A DNA stretch of 64,000 bases from an uncultured Eubacteriales bacterium (GCA_948467545.1 CAOKER010000004.1:1-64000); one strand, 5' to 3'; numbered from the stretch's first letter, positions 8,903 to 18,309 are shown. The notes: a model not told the origin generated them from the letters alone. Numbers and translations are program-made.

Positions 8903-9203
8903 TTTTCTTTTTTCCTCCTTCATGTTCTGTTTTTATACTTTCTCTGTCAATTTTCAGGTTGACGAAATAAACTACAATATTTGCGGAGACTACTATAAGA
9001 TTAAGCAGATATGCAATAAGAACATAGCTTACACTGTGATTTATTATTTTTGCTGCAATTCCTGCTATATATCCTGCTACAATCAGAATTGTAAACGGCA
9101 GACTCATTGCCTTTGCGGAACGTGCTTTTATATTTCTCCACAGAGAAAACGGCCAGGAGAGCCCGAAGCAAATTAACATAACCGTTTCAAGTAATTGATC
9201 CAT
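8865..9203 (-). CDS. PQ-loop / SemiSWEET-like small membrane protein
   Basis: A ~112-aa protein with three hydrophobic segments. The first, ICFGLSWPFSLWRNIKARS, carries the proline and the arginine-lysine cluster typical of PQ-loop repeats (SemiSWEET, MtN3). One three-helix unit is the usual size of bacterial SemiSWEETs, which work as dimers to move sugars. The C-terminal tail is basic and polar. Start options are ATGs at 9224, 9215 and 9203; GAAAGG lies 13 nt before 9203. Its 3' end overlaps the following SGNH-like gene. The transported solute is unknown. Confidence 0.55.
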   Translation of the reverse strand: MDQLLETVMLICFGLSWPFSLWRNIKARSAKAMSLPFTILIVAGYIAGIAAKIINHSVSYVLIAYLLNLIVVSANIVVYFVNLKIDRESIKTEHEGGKKKNASAFQKQVQGN

Positions 9204-9362
9204 AACTGTAACCATACCTTTCATACAGACGTAAAGTTTTGTTAGAAACAGGTTTTCAGCGTTTTTTAAGCTTCTGTGCTTGTGCTAAACAAAACTATTT
9301 TTAAGGAGAATCTTTCTGATTTTCACTATTTGGATTTCTTTTCTGTTATTAACATTTTATCA

Positions 9363-9391
9363 TTGACAAATCAATAATTCAAATATATAAT
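9363..9391 (+). promoter_or_regulatory. Consensus promoter of the LysR gene
   Basis: TTGACA (9363-9368) and TATAAT (9386-9391), 17-bp spacing, both boxes fully consensus, about 87 nt before the start of the LysR-type gene. Confidence 0.85.
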
Positions 9392-9477
9392 ATCTATGGA
9401 AAACATAGCTTGTAAGCTATCAATCGGATTACTATGGTCGTGAAATCGGAAGATTTATATCTAAAAAAGGATGTGGT

Positions 9478-10380
9478 GTGGAAATGGAGCTTTCACAGCT
9501 TCGGTATTTTGCAGAGGTGGCGCGTACCCAGCATATTACAAAAAGTGCGGAAAATCTTCATATTGCTCAGCCGTCGCTTACAAAGGTAATTCATAATCTT
9601 GAAAATGAGTTCGGTGTTCCGCTTTTCATACATAAGGGAAGAAATATTGTTTTATCGGAGTACGGAGAATATCTCCGGAAAAAAGTTGTGCCTATTCTTG
9701 AAGAGCTTGATGAAATTCCTGAGATGCTGCGTACTATGGCAAATTTATCAAATGAAACGATTCATCTCAACGTTTTGGCTTCTTCAGTCTTTTTAACTGA
9801 AGCTATTGTTGAGTATAAAAAGAATCACCCTGATATCAAATTTGAGTTTTTGCAGAACAACCGAGAGGATATATATGATATTCAGATATCGACCAAGCTT
9901 TTTTATCAGCTTCGCGGTGATGAAGCGGCAAGTGCTTTTGTATGCAATGAAAAAATTTTCCTTGCTGTTCCGAATATTGATAAGTATCAAAATAGCAATT
10001 CCATTCATCTCAGCGAAGTTATGGGAGAAAAATTTATAAGCCTCAGTGATTCCCGTCAGTTCAGAACGATATGCGATAAGCTGTGCCAGCATTCAGGATT
10101 TAGTCCTCAAATTGTGTTTGAGAGCGACAGCCCGATGGCGGTTATGAATATGATTGCGTCGAATATCGGAGTTGGATTTTGGCCTGAATTTTCATGGGGC
10201 CCGGTTTTGTCCGATAATATAAAATTGCTGCGTATCGAGGACGGTCTTTTTTCACGGGATATAATAGTTTCTCATAAACTTAATAAGCTTGATAACAGCA
10301 GTGTGATTGAATTTTATGATTTTCTCCGCGGTTACTGCGAAAGGGCAAAGTGCGGCACGGCGGACCGGCAGCAGGCGTAA
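9478..10380 (+). CDS. LysR-family transcriptional regulator
   Basis: LysR-type regulator of 300 aa. The N-terminal winged helix (residues ~3-60) reads ELSQLRYFAEVARTQHITKS..., a typical LTTR start; the linker helix and periplasmic-binding-like co-inducer domain follow (about 90-295). GTG at 9478 has AAGG 7 nt upstream; an ATG two codons later is an alternative. It stands alone between minus-strand genes, divergent from the PQ-loop/SGNH pair, which is a plausible but unproven target. The effector is unknown. Confidence 0.88.
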   Translation: MEMELSQLRYFAEVARTQHITKSAENLHIAQPSLTKVIHNLENEFGVPLFIHKGRNIVLSEYGEYLRKKVVPILEELDEIPEMLRTMANLSNETIHLNVLASSVFLTEAIVEYKKNHPDIKFEFLQNNREDIYDIQISTKLFYQLRGDEAASAFVCNEKIFLAVPNIDKYQNSNSIHLSEVMGEKFISLSDSRQFRTICDKLCQHSGFSPQIVFESDSPMAVMNMIASNIGVGFWPEFSWGPVLSDNIKLLRIEDGLFSRDIIVSHKLNKLDNSSVIEFYDFLRGYCERAKCGTADRQQA

Positions 10381-10610
10381 AAAGAATCCGGCCGCCACAA
10401 ATGAATGCACTCATTTGATTCAGACCGGATGGTTATTAAAGGCGGATGTCCCCTGCCGCTTTGGCGAGGAGAGTTCCGCCGACTTTTCGGTTTCGTACGG
10501 TACAATACATGCAATGCAAGACTATGCAATACAATGAAATACGATAGGATACGCCGTCCAAGCTCCTTATGACGGCGCTTTGCGCCTTATCGAACGATAT
10601 GTATATTGCT
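10381..10610. other. Intergenic segment with low-complexity and repeat-family DNA
   Basis: No gene. It has ATCCGG...CCGGAT arms near 10386 and 10430 and a run of related short words (ATGCAAT, ACAATGAAATACG) around 10500-10550. Around 10551-10592 it reads GCCGTC-N10-ATG-N2-GGCGCTTTGCGCCTTAT, which recurs near 45208-45236. Confidence 0.5.
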
Positions 10611-11744
10611 TTACGCCTTCAGCTTATCCGCAAAATCGGACATAACTTCGGAGATTTTAATTTGCTGTGGACAGACTGCTTCGCAGCTTCTGCATCCCAC
10701 GCACGACGACGGCTGTTTATCGGCGGGAAGGGCGGCGAGAGCCATCGGCGCAATGAATCCTCCCTCGGTGAAGATATGTTCATTGTAGAGCGAGAGAAGG
10801 TGCGGTATGTCAAGTTCTTGGGGACAATGGGAAGTGCAGTATCGGCATGCTGTACAGGACAGCGATTTCTTTTTAGTCATTTCATCCGCTATTCCGAGCA
10901 GGGTATGAAACTCATTATCCGACAACGGTTTTTCGGTTTCAAAAGTCTTTATGTTTTGCTTCAGCTGTTCATAGTCAGACATTCCTGAAAGCGTAACACA
11001 AACATCCGGTATTGCCTGGAGAAAACGGAAAGCCCATTCCGTAATTGTTTCATCGGGACGCAGAGCTTTCAATTCGTCTTCATAATTTTTCGGGAGTGAT
11101 GTCAGCTTTCCGCCTCGCAGCGGTTCCATTACCCATACAGGAAGTTTCCATTTCCGCAAAAGCTCAACTTTAGATTTTGCGTCCTGAAAATTCCAGTCAA
11201 CCCAGTTAATCTGCAGCTGACAGAATTCCATATCTTTTCCGTAAACGTCCAGAAAGCGCTTTATGACGTTGTAGCTTCCGTGAGCTGAAAATCCGAGATG
11301 CTTGATTCTGCCGTTTTTCTTCTGAGATACGAGGTAATCATGTATACCATGTCGGGGATTGAGATATTCATTTATATTTAACTCGCATACATTGTGAACA
11401 AGATAAAAGTCAAAATAATCTACACGGCATTTTTCAAGCTGTTTTTCGAAAATTTCCCGGACTTTATCCATGTTGGACAGATCATAACCCGGAAATTTTG
11501 TTGCAAGCATATAGCTGTCTCGGGAATACTTTTCAAGAGTTTTTCCGATAATAATTTCCGACTGTCCGTTGTGATATCCCCATGCGGTGTCAAAGTAGTT
11601 AATGCCGTTTTTAAGGGCATATTCAACCATATTTTCGGTTTGGGCTTCATCAATGGCCGAGTAATCTTCGTTTTTAACAGGGAGACGCATTGTTCCCATA
11701 CCGAGAGCTGAGAGCTTTAAGCCTTGAAAATCCTTGTAAATCAT
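10611..11744 (-). CDS. Aldo/keto reductase with C-terminal 4Fe-4S ferredoxin domain (paralogue 1)
   Basis: N-terminal TIM-barrel aldo/keto reductase (residues ~1-280) with the catalytic DTAWGYHNGQSE segment and ATKFPG lysine region. The C-terminal ferredoxin part has cysteine clusters CTACRYCTSHCP (about 296-307) and CVGCRSCEAVCP (about 345-356), giving two 4Fe-4S sites. Such proteins are common in anaerobic Firmicutes as oxidoreductases of unknown substrate. AGAAAGGA precedes the ATG by 8 nt. A second member lies at 31259-32395. It is divergent from the nif/isc operon. Confidence 0.9.
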   Translation of the reverse strand: MIYKDFQGLKLSALGMGTMRLPVKNEDYSAIDEAQTENMVEYALKNGINYFDTAWGYHNGQSEIIIGKTLEKYSRDSYMLATKFPGYDLSNMDKVREIFEKQLEKCRVDYFDFYLVHNVCELNINEYLNPRHGIHDYLVSQKKNGRIKHLGFSAHGSYNVIKRFLDVYGKDMEFCQLQINWVDWNFQDAKSKVELLRKWKLPVWVMEPLRGGKLTSLPKNYEDELKALRPDETITEWAFRFLQAIPDVCVTLSGMSDYEQLKQNIKTFETEKPLSDNEFHTLLGIADEMTKKKSLSCTACRYCTSHCPQELDIPHLLSLYNEHIFTEGGFIAPMALAALPADKQPSSCVGCRSCEAVCPQQIKISEVMSDFADKLKA

Positions 11745-11971
11745 TTTTTGTTCCTTTCTTATAATTAAAATATGAGTTTTAGGCTCAAGAAGTCAAATTT
11801 GAAAATTTAAATAAGCTTTGGAAATTGATTCAGAGCATTGCTTTTATTTTACAATAAAATTTTTAATTTTACAACAGTGATCAATAAAAAAATTAATCTT
11901 GTTTTGTTTTTATATTTGTTTTTTGCAAACACAGGGTATTCCTTTTTTTAATAGACAAAATAAAAAAATGA

Positions 11972-12035
11972 ATTTACCTATTGACAAAGTAGGTAAATGG
12001 TGATATACTATTAACATACCGATTAAGTAGGTAAT
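11972..12035 (+). promoter_or_regulatory. nifS-nifU-iscR promoter with Rrf2-type operators
   Basis: TTGACA (11981-11986) and TATACT (12004-12009) are 17 bp apart. The -35 is embedded in a perfect 9-bp inverted repeat ATTTACCTA (11972-11980) / TAGGTAAAT (11990-11998). A second TACC-N9-GGTA site (12017-12033) lies just downstream of the start point. The placement fits repression by the Rrf2/IscR protein encoded third in this operon, i.e. feedback control of Fe-S assembly. Confidence 0.75.
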
Positions 12036-12087
12036 ATAATGTTGATGAAAGGGAAGTCTTTGCAAGGCCAAAGGCGTGGTATTATTT

Positions 12088-13275
12088 ATGACAGTTTATG
12101 CAGATAACGCCGCTACAACAAAAACAAGCGAAACGGCTTTAAAAGCTTTGCTTCCGTATATGAGGGAGATCTACGGAAATCCGTCAAGCCTCCATACATT
12201 GGGACAAACGGCTGCCGAGGCTCTGTTTTCAGCAAGAAAGAAATTTGCGGATCTTCTCGGCTGTAAGCCGAGGGAGATCATCTTTACATCCGGCGGAAGC
12301 GAAGCGGATAATCAGGCAATTTTGTCTGCTGCCGCAATCGGTGAAAAAAAAGGAAAGAAACATATAATTTCAACCGCATTTGAACACCATGCGGTTTTGC
12401 ATACACTTGAAAAACTGAAAAAACGAGGTTTTGAGATAACATTACTCGATGTTCACTGTGACGGAATTGTACGTATTGACGAACTGGAAGCTGCAATACG
12501 CGACGACACATGTCTTGTTACCGTTATGTACGCAAATAATGAGATTGGAACAGTTCAGCCGATTTCGGAAATCGGAACGATATGCCGAAACCGCGGCATA
12601 ATATTTCATACGGACGCGGTTCAGGCCGCGGGACATGTTCATATAGATATTGCTTCCCAAAATATTGATATGCTTTCACTTTCGGCGCATAAATTTCACG
12701 GACCTAAAGGAGTGGGTGTACTTTACTCAAAATCCGGAATTCCGCTTGTAAATGTAATTGAAGGCGGAGCACAGGAGCGCGGAAGACGGGGCGGAACGGA
12801 GAATGTTCCGGCTATCGTAGGAGCCGCAGCGGCTTTTGAAGAAGCGGTCGGCAATCTTGACAAAAATGCCGAATATACATCCGCGCTGCGTGACAGACTT
12901 ATAAAAGGTCTGTCAAGAATATCTCATTCCGAGCTTAACGGAGCTTTGGCACCGCGTCTGCCGGGAAATGTCAGCTTTTGTTTTGAAGGAATAGAGGGAG
13001 AAGCTATTCTTCTTATGCTTGACGGAAAGGGTATTTGCGCGTCGTCGGGTTCGGCGTGTACTTCCGGTTCGCTTGATCCGAGTCACGTTTTACTTGCAAT
13101 AGGACGAAAGCATGAGATAGCCCACGGTTCTTTGCGGTTGACATTGTCTCACGAAAATACTCCGGAGGAGATTGACTATATAATAGACTCGGTTATCGAA
13201 ACAGTGGAAAGGCTCAGGGAGATGTCGCCGCTTTGGCATGATAAATGTGACGGAAAGAAGCCCTTTGAGCTTTAA
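12088..13275 (+). CDS. nifS: Cysteine desulfurase NifS/IscS
   Basis: PLP enzyme that takes sulfur from cysteine for Fe-S cluster assembly. N-terminus YADNAATT is the family signature, the PLP lysine is about K202 in SLSAHKFHGPKG, and the persulfide cysteine is about C324 in GSACTSGS. That loop is long, as in group I (NifS/IscS) enzymes that work with a U-type scaffold. The ATG at 12088 fits the family start; an in-frame GTG at 12076 would add four residues and has its own AAGG. nifU lies 143 nt downstream. Confidence 0.95.
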   Translation: MTVYADNAATTKTSETALKALLPYMREIYGNPSSLHTLGQTAAEALFSARKKFADLLGCKPREIIFTSGGSEADNQAILSAAAIGEKKGKKHIISTAFEHHAVLHTLEKLKKRGFEITLLDVHCDGIVRIDELEAAIRDDTCLVTVMYANNEIGTVQPISEIGTICRNRGIIFHTDAVQAAGHVHIDIASQNIDMLSLSAHKFHGPKGVGVLYSKSGIPLVNVIEGGAQERGRRGGTENVPAIVGAAAAFEEAVGNLDKNAEYTSALRDRLIKGLSRISHSELNGALAPRLPGNVSFCFEGIEGEAILLMLDGKGICASSGSACTSGSLDPSHVLLAIGRKHEIAHGSLRLTLSHENTPEEIDYIIDSVIETVERLREMSPLWHDKCDGKKPFEL

Positions 13276-13418
13276 TTTAATCAAATTTAACAGGGAAACA
13301 TCGGCATTATAGAGAAAATTTCCGATATGTCAGAAAATGTTGGCTGCGGTATCGGAGGCCGGACACCTTGGCAGAATTGCCTGACATCTTTATTTAGTTA
13401 TAACGGAGGAAAAATACA

Positions 13419-13853
13419 ATGGCGCTTTATACAGAAACTGTAATGGATCATTTTACAAATCCGAGAAATATGGGTGAAATAAAAGACTTTGACGGGGCCG
13501 GAGAGGTCGGAAACGCAAAATGCGGCGATATAATGAAAATATATCTTAAAATTAAAGATAATGTTATTGAAGATGTGAAATTTGAAACATTTGGCTGTGG
13601 TTCCGCAATAGCCTCAAGCTCTATGGCAACAGAGATGATAAAAGGCAGAACGATTGACGACGCTCTTAAGGTTACCAATAAAGACGTAGTCAAAGCGCTT
13701 GGCGGCTTGCCTGCACATAAGCTTCACTGTTCTGTGCTTGCCGAAGAGGCTATAAAATCTGCTGTACGCGACTATTACGACAGAAATGGAATTGCATATG
13801 AAAAGAAAGATTTTCCCGATTGTGAAGGGTGCCAGGCATGCAGAATGGTCTGA
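13419..13853 (+). CDS. nifU: Iron-sulfur scaffold NifU/IscU
   Basis: Scaffold on which NifS-derived sulfur and iron form clusters. The three ligand cysteines C35, C60 and C104 are in place, with D37 beside the first. The 144 aa include a C-terminal extension with a CxxCxxC group (C135, C138, C141) that standard IscU lacks and that is common in clostridial NifU-like scaffolds. AACGGAGG precedes the ATG. It sits between nifS and the regulator. Confidence 0.95.
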   Translation: MALYTETVMDHFTNPRNMGEIKDFDGAGEVGNAKCGDIMKIYLKIKDNVIEDVKFETFGCGSAIASSSMATEMIKGRTIDDALKVTNKDVVKALGGLPAHKLHCSVLAEEAIKSAVRDYYDRNGIAYEKKDFPDCEGCQACRMV

Positions 13854-13880
13854 CGCTTTAAAGAAGGGAGAAATTAAACC

Positions 13881-14294
13881 ATGATTGTTTCTACAAGGGG
13901 AAGGTATGCACTTCGGGTGATGCTTTACCTTGCGCGGAGCGGTGTGGATAACTATATACCGCTGAAAGATATTGCCGCGGCTGAGGATATCTCGCTGAAA
14001 TATCTTGAGGGAATTATGTCATCCTTGTCAAAAGCTAAGCTTGTTGACGGAGCTCACGGAAAGGGCGGAGGATACAGACTTGCGAAATCTCCCGATAAAT
14101 ATACAGTCGGAGATATTTTACGGCTGACCGAGAGAAGTCTTAATCCTGTTGACTGCCCTGAGTTTGAAAATGAGCCGTGTAAGCATGCCGAGGTATGTTT
14201 GACGCTTCCTATGTGGCTTAAGCTTAACAGGATGATTAATGAGTTTTTTGACGGTATTACACTTTCTGATTTGATAGAAAAAAGAGAGATATAA
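13881..14294 (+). CDS. iscR: Rrf2/IscR-family Fe-S-sensing regulator
   Basis: DNA-binding regulator with the Rrf2 winged helix (STRGRYALRVMLYLA at 4-18; recognition region KYLEGIMSSL at 40-49; wing GKGGGYRL at 60-67). Three cysteines, C92, C100 and C106, are spaced as cluster ligands in IscR-like proteins. The gene is last in the operon (27 nt after nifU) rather than first as in E. coli. The palindromes at the operon promoter are its likely targets. It could also act on genes elsewhere. Confidence 0.9.
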   Translation: MIVSTRGRYALRVMLYLARSGVDNYIPLKDIAAAEDISLKYLEGIMSSLSKAKLVDGAHGKGGGYRLAKSPDKYTVGDILRLTERSLNPVDCPEFENEPCKHAEVCLTLPMWLKLNRMINEFFDGITLSDLIEKREI

Positions 14295-14334
14295 GAAAAT
14301 TTTGATTAAATATTAAGAAAATAATAAAAAATAA

Positions 14335-14370
14335 AAATCCGGAGCCGGCGCAGCCGAATCTCCGGATTTT
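14335..14370 (+). terminator. Intrinsic terminator after iscR
   Basis: AAATCCGGAG (14335-14344) pairs with CTCCGGATTT (14360-14369) around a 15-nt loop and is flanked by A and T runs, so it can work in both directions between the two convergent operons. Confidence 0.85.
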
Positions 14371-14454
14371 GTCATTGCATAAACTTTTCACAGCTTATAA
14401 GTGTACCTAAAAAGCGTTGTTCTGCGATAAAAACGTATAATAACTATGATGTTA

Positions 14455-15522
14455 TCAGCCCTCGTAAACGAGATTATCGCTTATCATCTTATCTACGTTA
14501 TCGGAATTCCACCAAGCTCCTGCGATAGCTACATCTGTTGTGACGGTTTTGCTTTCAATGGCAAATACGCACTGCTCTACAGCCTGATACCCTATCTGAT
14601 ATGAATCCTGAGCGACAGCGCCGACGAGCTTAGCTCCGGATGATGCTTTCATCCATTCGATTTGCTTAGAACCCGCGTCAAAACCGCAGAACATGATGTT
14701 GTCGTATTTTCCGCCTGCCGCTGAGACAGCGTCGTATACCTGCTTAACAACGCCTTCGTTTGACATGAATATTGCATTGGCGCCTTTTTCAAAGAGCGCT
14801 TCAAGCGCCGCTTTATATGCGTTGTCTGCGTCTCCCGGTTTTACTTCCTTTTCAATTTTGTATTTGCCGTTTGTCGTACTGTCCGCGTTTGCAAGTTCTG
14901 TAAATTTGTCGATAAATCCCTGTGCACGGTCTATTCCAGTCTGAGTTTCATCGTGCTGGATAACGCCTACGACATAATTATCGGATGCGGCAATATCGTC
15001 CTTTATTGCTGCAAAGAAATTTTCTGCCGCAAGTCCGGCTGCCAAAGTGTTGCTTGTAGCGACAGACGAAACAATCGGGTTTTTATTCTGTGAGTTGAGA
15101 GCCGCTATATCATTTGCCCAAATTCCCGAATCAAACTGAACTACAGGAATTTTTTTGTCATATGCCTGCGCAAGCATATCCGTAAACCCTTCACCGATTG
15201 TTCCCAGAACCATTCCTGCAACATTGTTTGAAAGCGCGGTTTGAACCATTTCCTGCTGTGACGGCAGATCTTTTGCGCTTTCACTGGCAGGACCGCGGAA
15301 GGTAATAGTATATCCGTATTTTTTTGCTGCATCTTCGGCGCCGGCTTTAACCGACTGCCAAAATGCATGTGATTCGCCCTTTGCGATTACGGCAATAGTT
15401 TTATTTTCGCCCGTATTTCCTCCGTTTTCACCATTGTTTGAACACCCGGTGAGCGGAAGTACAGTACCTGCTGCAATGGCAGCCGCAAGAAGAGTAAACA
15501 GTGTCTTTCTTATTTTTTTCAT
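14455..15522 (-). CDS. Ribose-type sugar ABC transporter substrate-binding lipoprotein
   Basis: Secreted lipoprotein of 355 aa: signal peptide 1-26, lipobox LTGC with C27, a short polar linker, then a type I periplasmic-binding fold (IAVIAKGESHAFWQSV at about 43-58) as in RbsB/LsrB/XylF. It would deliver a sugar to the permease/ATPase encoded upstream (15684-18279). The sugar cannot be named; ribose-, galactose- and autoinducer-binding proteins share this fold. A 20-nt tandem repeat array separates it from the permease gene. Confidence 0.9.
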   Translation of the reverse strand: MKKIRKTLFTLLAAAIAAGTVLPLTGCSNNGENGGNTGENKTIAVIAKGESHAFWQSVKAGAEDAAKKYGYTITFRGPASESAKDLPSQQEMVQTALSNNVAGMVLGTIGEGFTDMLAQAYDKKIPVVQFDSGIWANDIAALNSQNKNPIVSSVATSNTLAAGLAAENFFAAIKDDIAASDNYVVGVIQHDETQTGIDRAQGFIDKFTELANADSTTNGKYKIEKEVKPGDADNAYKAALEALFEKGANAIFMSNEGVVKQVYDAVSAAGGKYDNIMFCGFDAGSKQIEWMKASSGAKLVGAVAQDSYQIGYQAVEQCVFAIESKTVTTDVAIAGAWWNSDNVDKMISDNLVYEG

Positions 15523-15584
15523 TTGTATTTCCTCCTTAATTTATGCCCTTTACCGGGCAGATATACTTTTGTTAACAGAACGGT

Positions 15585-15700
15585 ACGAGGTCCTTCGTAT
15601 ATGCATGAGGTCCTTTGTATATGCATGAGATCTTTAGTATAGGCACGAGGCCCTTCCGTATAGGCGTGTATGCCTGAGGTTCTTCATATAGTCTGAGAGG
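15585..15700. repeat. Degenerate 20-nt tandem repeat between permease and binding-protein genes
   Basis: About five to six units starting at 15585, 15605, 15625, 15645, about 15674 and 15693, consensus RYGAGGTCCTTYGTATATGC, of 20 nt except the fourth at 29 nt. The last units run into the 3' end of the permease gene. The 20-nt period is close to two DNA helical turns. It may affect relative expression of the binding protein, but that is inference. Confidence 0.75.
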
Positions 15701-16751
15701 GAGTATTGCCGTTATTTTTAGCTTTTATTTTTTTGTCTGTTTTTACACGGCTCTGCTTCTTTGTTTTGATGACGTCCATCAATACGGCGACGACGACTAT
15801 AATACCTGTAAGAACGTAGGTAACGTAAGTTGAATTTAGATTGAGACTGAATTTCGCGAGAATCATATTCAAGCCGTTTCTTATGACGACAAGAAGCGCT
15901 GCTCCGATTACAGAGCCTGTAACGGAGGCAACTCCGCCGGCTGCGCTTGTTCCGCCGATATACACTCCGGCAATTGCATCAAGCTCCATTCCGTTTCCTG
16001 TTGCTGCGGCGACTGTCGGGAATGACGACGCCCAGAAAATTGCCGCGATTCCGGCGCCTAGACCGGCAAAGGTGTAAGCTATAATTTTATATTTATCGGT
16101 ATTAATTCCGGATAGCCGTGTAGCTTCCTCATTTGAGCCTATAGAAAGAATATATCGTCCGGTTTTATTTTTATACATAATGTACATGCAAATTAGTGTA
16201 AACCCGATAATCCAAAATATTCCGGTGGGAATACCGTTAGCGTTTGAGAATGTTTTGTTAAACCATGTTCCGCTCGGATAAAATATATTTGGATCCGATA
16301 CGATCAAGGCGGAAAGACCGCGTGATATCATCATTGTTCCGAGCGTTGCAATAAATGCAGGCATTTTTAATTTTGCGACGAGCAGACCGTTGATTAATCC
16401 GAAAAGGGTACCGATGGCAATCATGATAGGAATTGTAAGCCATAGGTTCTGACCGAGCAGTCCGGATGTATACATTTTGCCTGCTACGACGGCGGAAGCA
16501 ATGCAGACGGTACCGATTGAAAGATCAATTCCGCCGGTTGCGATTACAAAGGTGACTCCAAGGCTCATGACTGCATAAGGGGCAAGAGACTGCGCCATAC
16601 TGACAATGTTATATTTATCTACGAAATGAGGATTCAGCGCAAAGAATACAGCTACAAGAAATACGAGGGCTATCAGAATTATGATGTTCTGACCGATTTT
16701 TCTCGGCGCTCTTTGTGTATCGGTTGCCGCAATGATATTTTTTTTATCCAT
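15684..16751 (-). CDS. Ribose-type sugar ABC transporter permease
   Basis: Membrane permease of the RbsC/BPD_transp_2 family, 355 aa with about ten hydrophobic segments and the ATGGIDLSIG motif near residues 65-74, which is characteristic of this family. Start ATG 16751 has AAAGGA 9 nt upstream; the open frame continues 18 codons before it, overlapping the ATPase end, but has no ribosome site. It follows the ATPase gene by 34 nt. Confidence 0.92.
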   Translation of the reverse strand: MDKKNIIAATDTQRAPRKIGQNIIILIALVFLVAVFFALNPHFVDKYNIVSMAQSLAPYAVMSLGVTFVIATGGIDLSIGTVCIASAVVAGKMYTSGLLGQNLWLTIPIMIAIGTLFGLINGLLVAKLKMPAFIATLGTMMISRGLSALIVSDPNIFYPSGTWFNKTFSNANGIPTGIFWIIGFTLICMYIMYKNKTGRYILSIGSNEEATRLSGINTDKYKIIAYTFAGLGAGIAAIFWASSFPTVAAATGNGMELDAIAGVYIGGTSAAGGVASVTGSVIGAALLVVIRNGLNMILAKFSLNLNSTYVTYVLTGIIVVVAVLMDVIKTKKQSRVKTDKKIKAKNNGNTPSQTI

Positions 16752-16785
16752 TATAAACAGTCCTTTCTGTATCGAAAATGAGCGG

Positions 16786-18279
16786 TCAGTTCCGCATGGT
16801 TGCATATTTCATTATTTCTTCCTGTGTCGCGTCCGCAATATCAAGCTCAGCGGTAATACGTCCTTCGCACATAACGATTACGCGGTCCGACAGCCGTTGT
16901 ATTTCAGCCAACTCCGAGGATATCATAATAATAGATTTTCCTTCGGCGGCGAGCTTTTCCATAAGCTCGTACATCTCGCTTTTTGCGCCCACATCTATTC
17001 CTCTTGTAGGCTCGTCGAAAATAAATATATCGGAATTTTTTATCAGCCATCTTGCAACGATAACCTTTTGCTGGTTACCTCCCGACAGATTTTTAAGCTC
17101 CTGATGCATAGAGGGAGTTTTCGTACGGAGAAGGGCATTTGTTTCTGCAGCTCTTTTTGCTATGCTCTTATCATCTATCCATCCGGCCTTTGTAAAGCTG
17201 TCGACCGACGCCAACGCCGAATTTTCCGCTACTGATTTTATTAGCAAAAGGCCGTAACGTTTTCTGTCTTCCGAAAGATAGCAAATGCCGTTTTTTACCG
17301 CATGCTCAGGCTGCTTTATACGGACTTTTTTACCTCGGACGAATATTTCTCCCGAATCTTTAGGATCGGCACCGTATATCGCGCGTGCCGTTTCGGTTCG
17401 GCCGGCCCCCATTAACCCGGCAAATCCGAGGATTTCACCCTTTCGGAGAGAAAAACTAACATCCCTTACTTCCTTGCCCGCGTTCAGATGTTTGACTTCC
17501 AGGACGGTTTCAGCGTTTTGCGGCACGTTGCTTTTTTCCTTTTTATCTCCGTATATTACTCGTCCGACCATCATTCTGACGATTTCGTCCTTGGTTGTAT
17601 CCTTTGTGTTTACGGTCCCGATATATTCTCCGTCGCGCATAACTGTTACACGATCTGAAATTCGGTTGATTTCATCCATTCGGTGAGATATATAAATCAT
17701 TCCGATTCCTTTATCACGGAGGTCATTCATGATTTTAAACAGCTCTTCGACTTCCGGCTGTGTAAGCGCCGCAGTCGGTTCGTCCAATACAAGCAGCCGA
17801 CAGTCATGTGAAATGGCTTTGGCGATTTCAACCATTTGCTGTTTGCCGACGGTTAGAGTACCGAGCGGAATTTCCGGATCTATGTTTACTCCTATATTAC
17901 GGAAAAGCTCCCCGGCGTCTCGAATCATTTTTCGGTCGTCAATCATAATTCCTTTCATCGGCTCTCGGCCGATATATATGTTTTGGGCGACCGTCAGGTG
18001 ATTCATCATATTGAGTTCCTGATGTATGACGCTTATTCCCGCTTTCTGAGATTCCGCTATATTTGCAAATTCGACCGGCTTTTCGAAAAGTTCAATTGTT
18101 CCTCCGTCTCTTTTATGGATTCCGCTCAGAACCTTTATAAGCGTAGACTTACCGGCTCCGTTTTCTCCCATAAGCGCATGAACCTCTCCGGCCCTCAGCT
18201 CAAAGCGTGCCGATTTTAAGGCATGAACGCCGGAAAAACGTTTTTCTATGCCGGTCATCCGCAGAATAATTTCATTCAT
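16786..18279 (-). CDS. Ribose-type sugar ABC transporter ATPase (two NBDs)
   Basis: RbsA/MglA-type protein of 497 aa with two fused nucleotide-binding domains. The first has a normal Walker A GENGAGKST (about 38-46) and a Walker B LVLDEPTAAL near 160. The second has the degenerate GLMGAGRTE loop usual for this class and the signature LSGGNQQKV (about 390). AAAAGGAGG precedes the ATG. First gene of the operon, divergent from the AraC regulator at 18893. Confidence 0.94.
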   Translation of the reverse strand: MNEIILRMTGIEKRFSGVHALKSARFELRAGEVHALMGENGAGKSTLIKVLSGIHKRDGGTIELFEKPVEFANIAESQKAGISVIHQELNMMNHLTVAQNIYIGREPMKGIMIDDRKMIRDAGELFRNIGVNIDPEIPLGTLTVGKQQMVEIAKAISHDCRLLVLDEPTAALTQPEVEELFKIMNDLRDKGIGMIYISHRMDEINRISDRVTVMRDGEYIGTVNTKDTTKDEIVRMMVGRVIYGDKKEKSNVPQNAETVLEVKHLNAGKEVRDVSFSLRKGEILGFAGLMGAGRTETARAIYGADPKDSGEIFVRGKKVRIKQPEHAVKNGICYLSEDRKRYGLLLIKSVAENSALASVDSFTKAGWIDDKSIAKRAAETNALLRTKTPSMHQELKNLSGGNQQKVIVARWLIKNSDIFIFDEPTRGIDVGAKSEMYELMEKLAAEGKSIIMISSELAEIQRLSDRVIVMCEGRITAELDIADATQEEIMKYATMRN

Positions 18280-18309
18280 ACTCGAAAGCCTCCTTTTTCA
18301 TAAGGTTGC

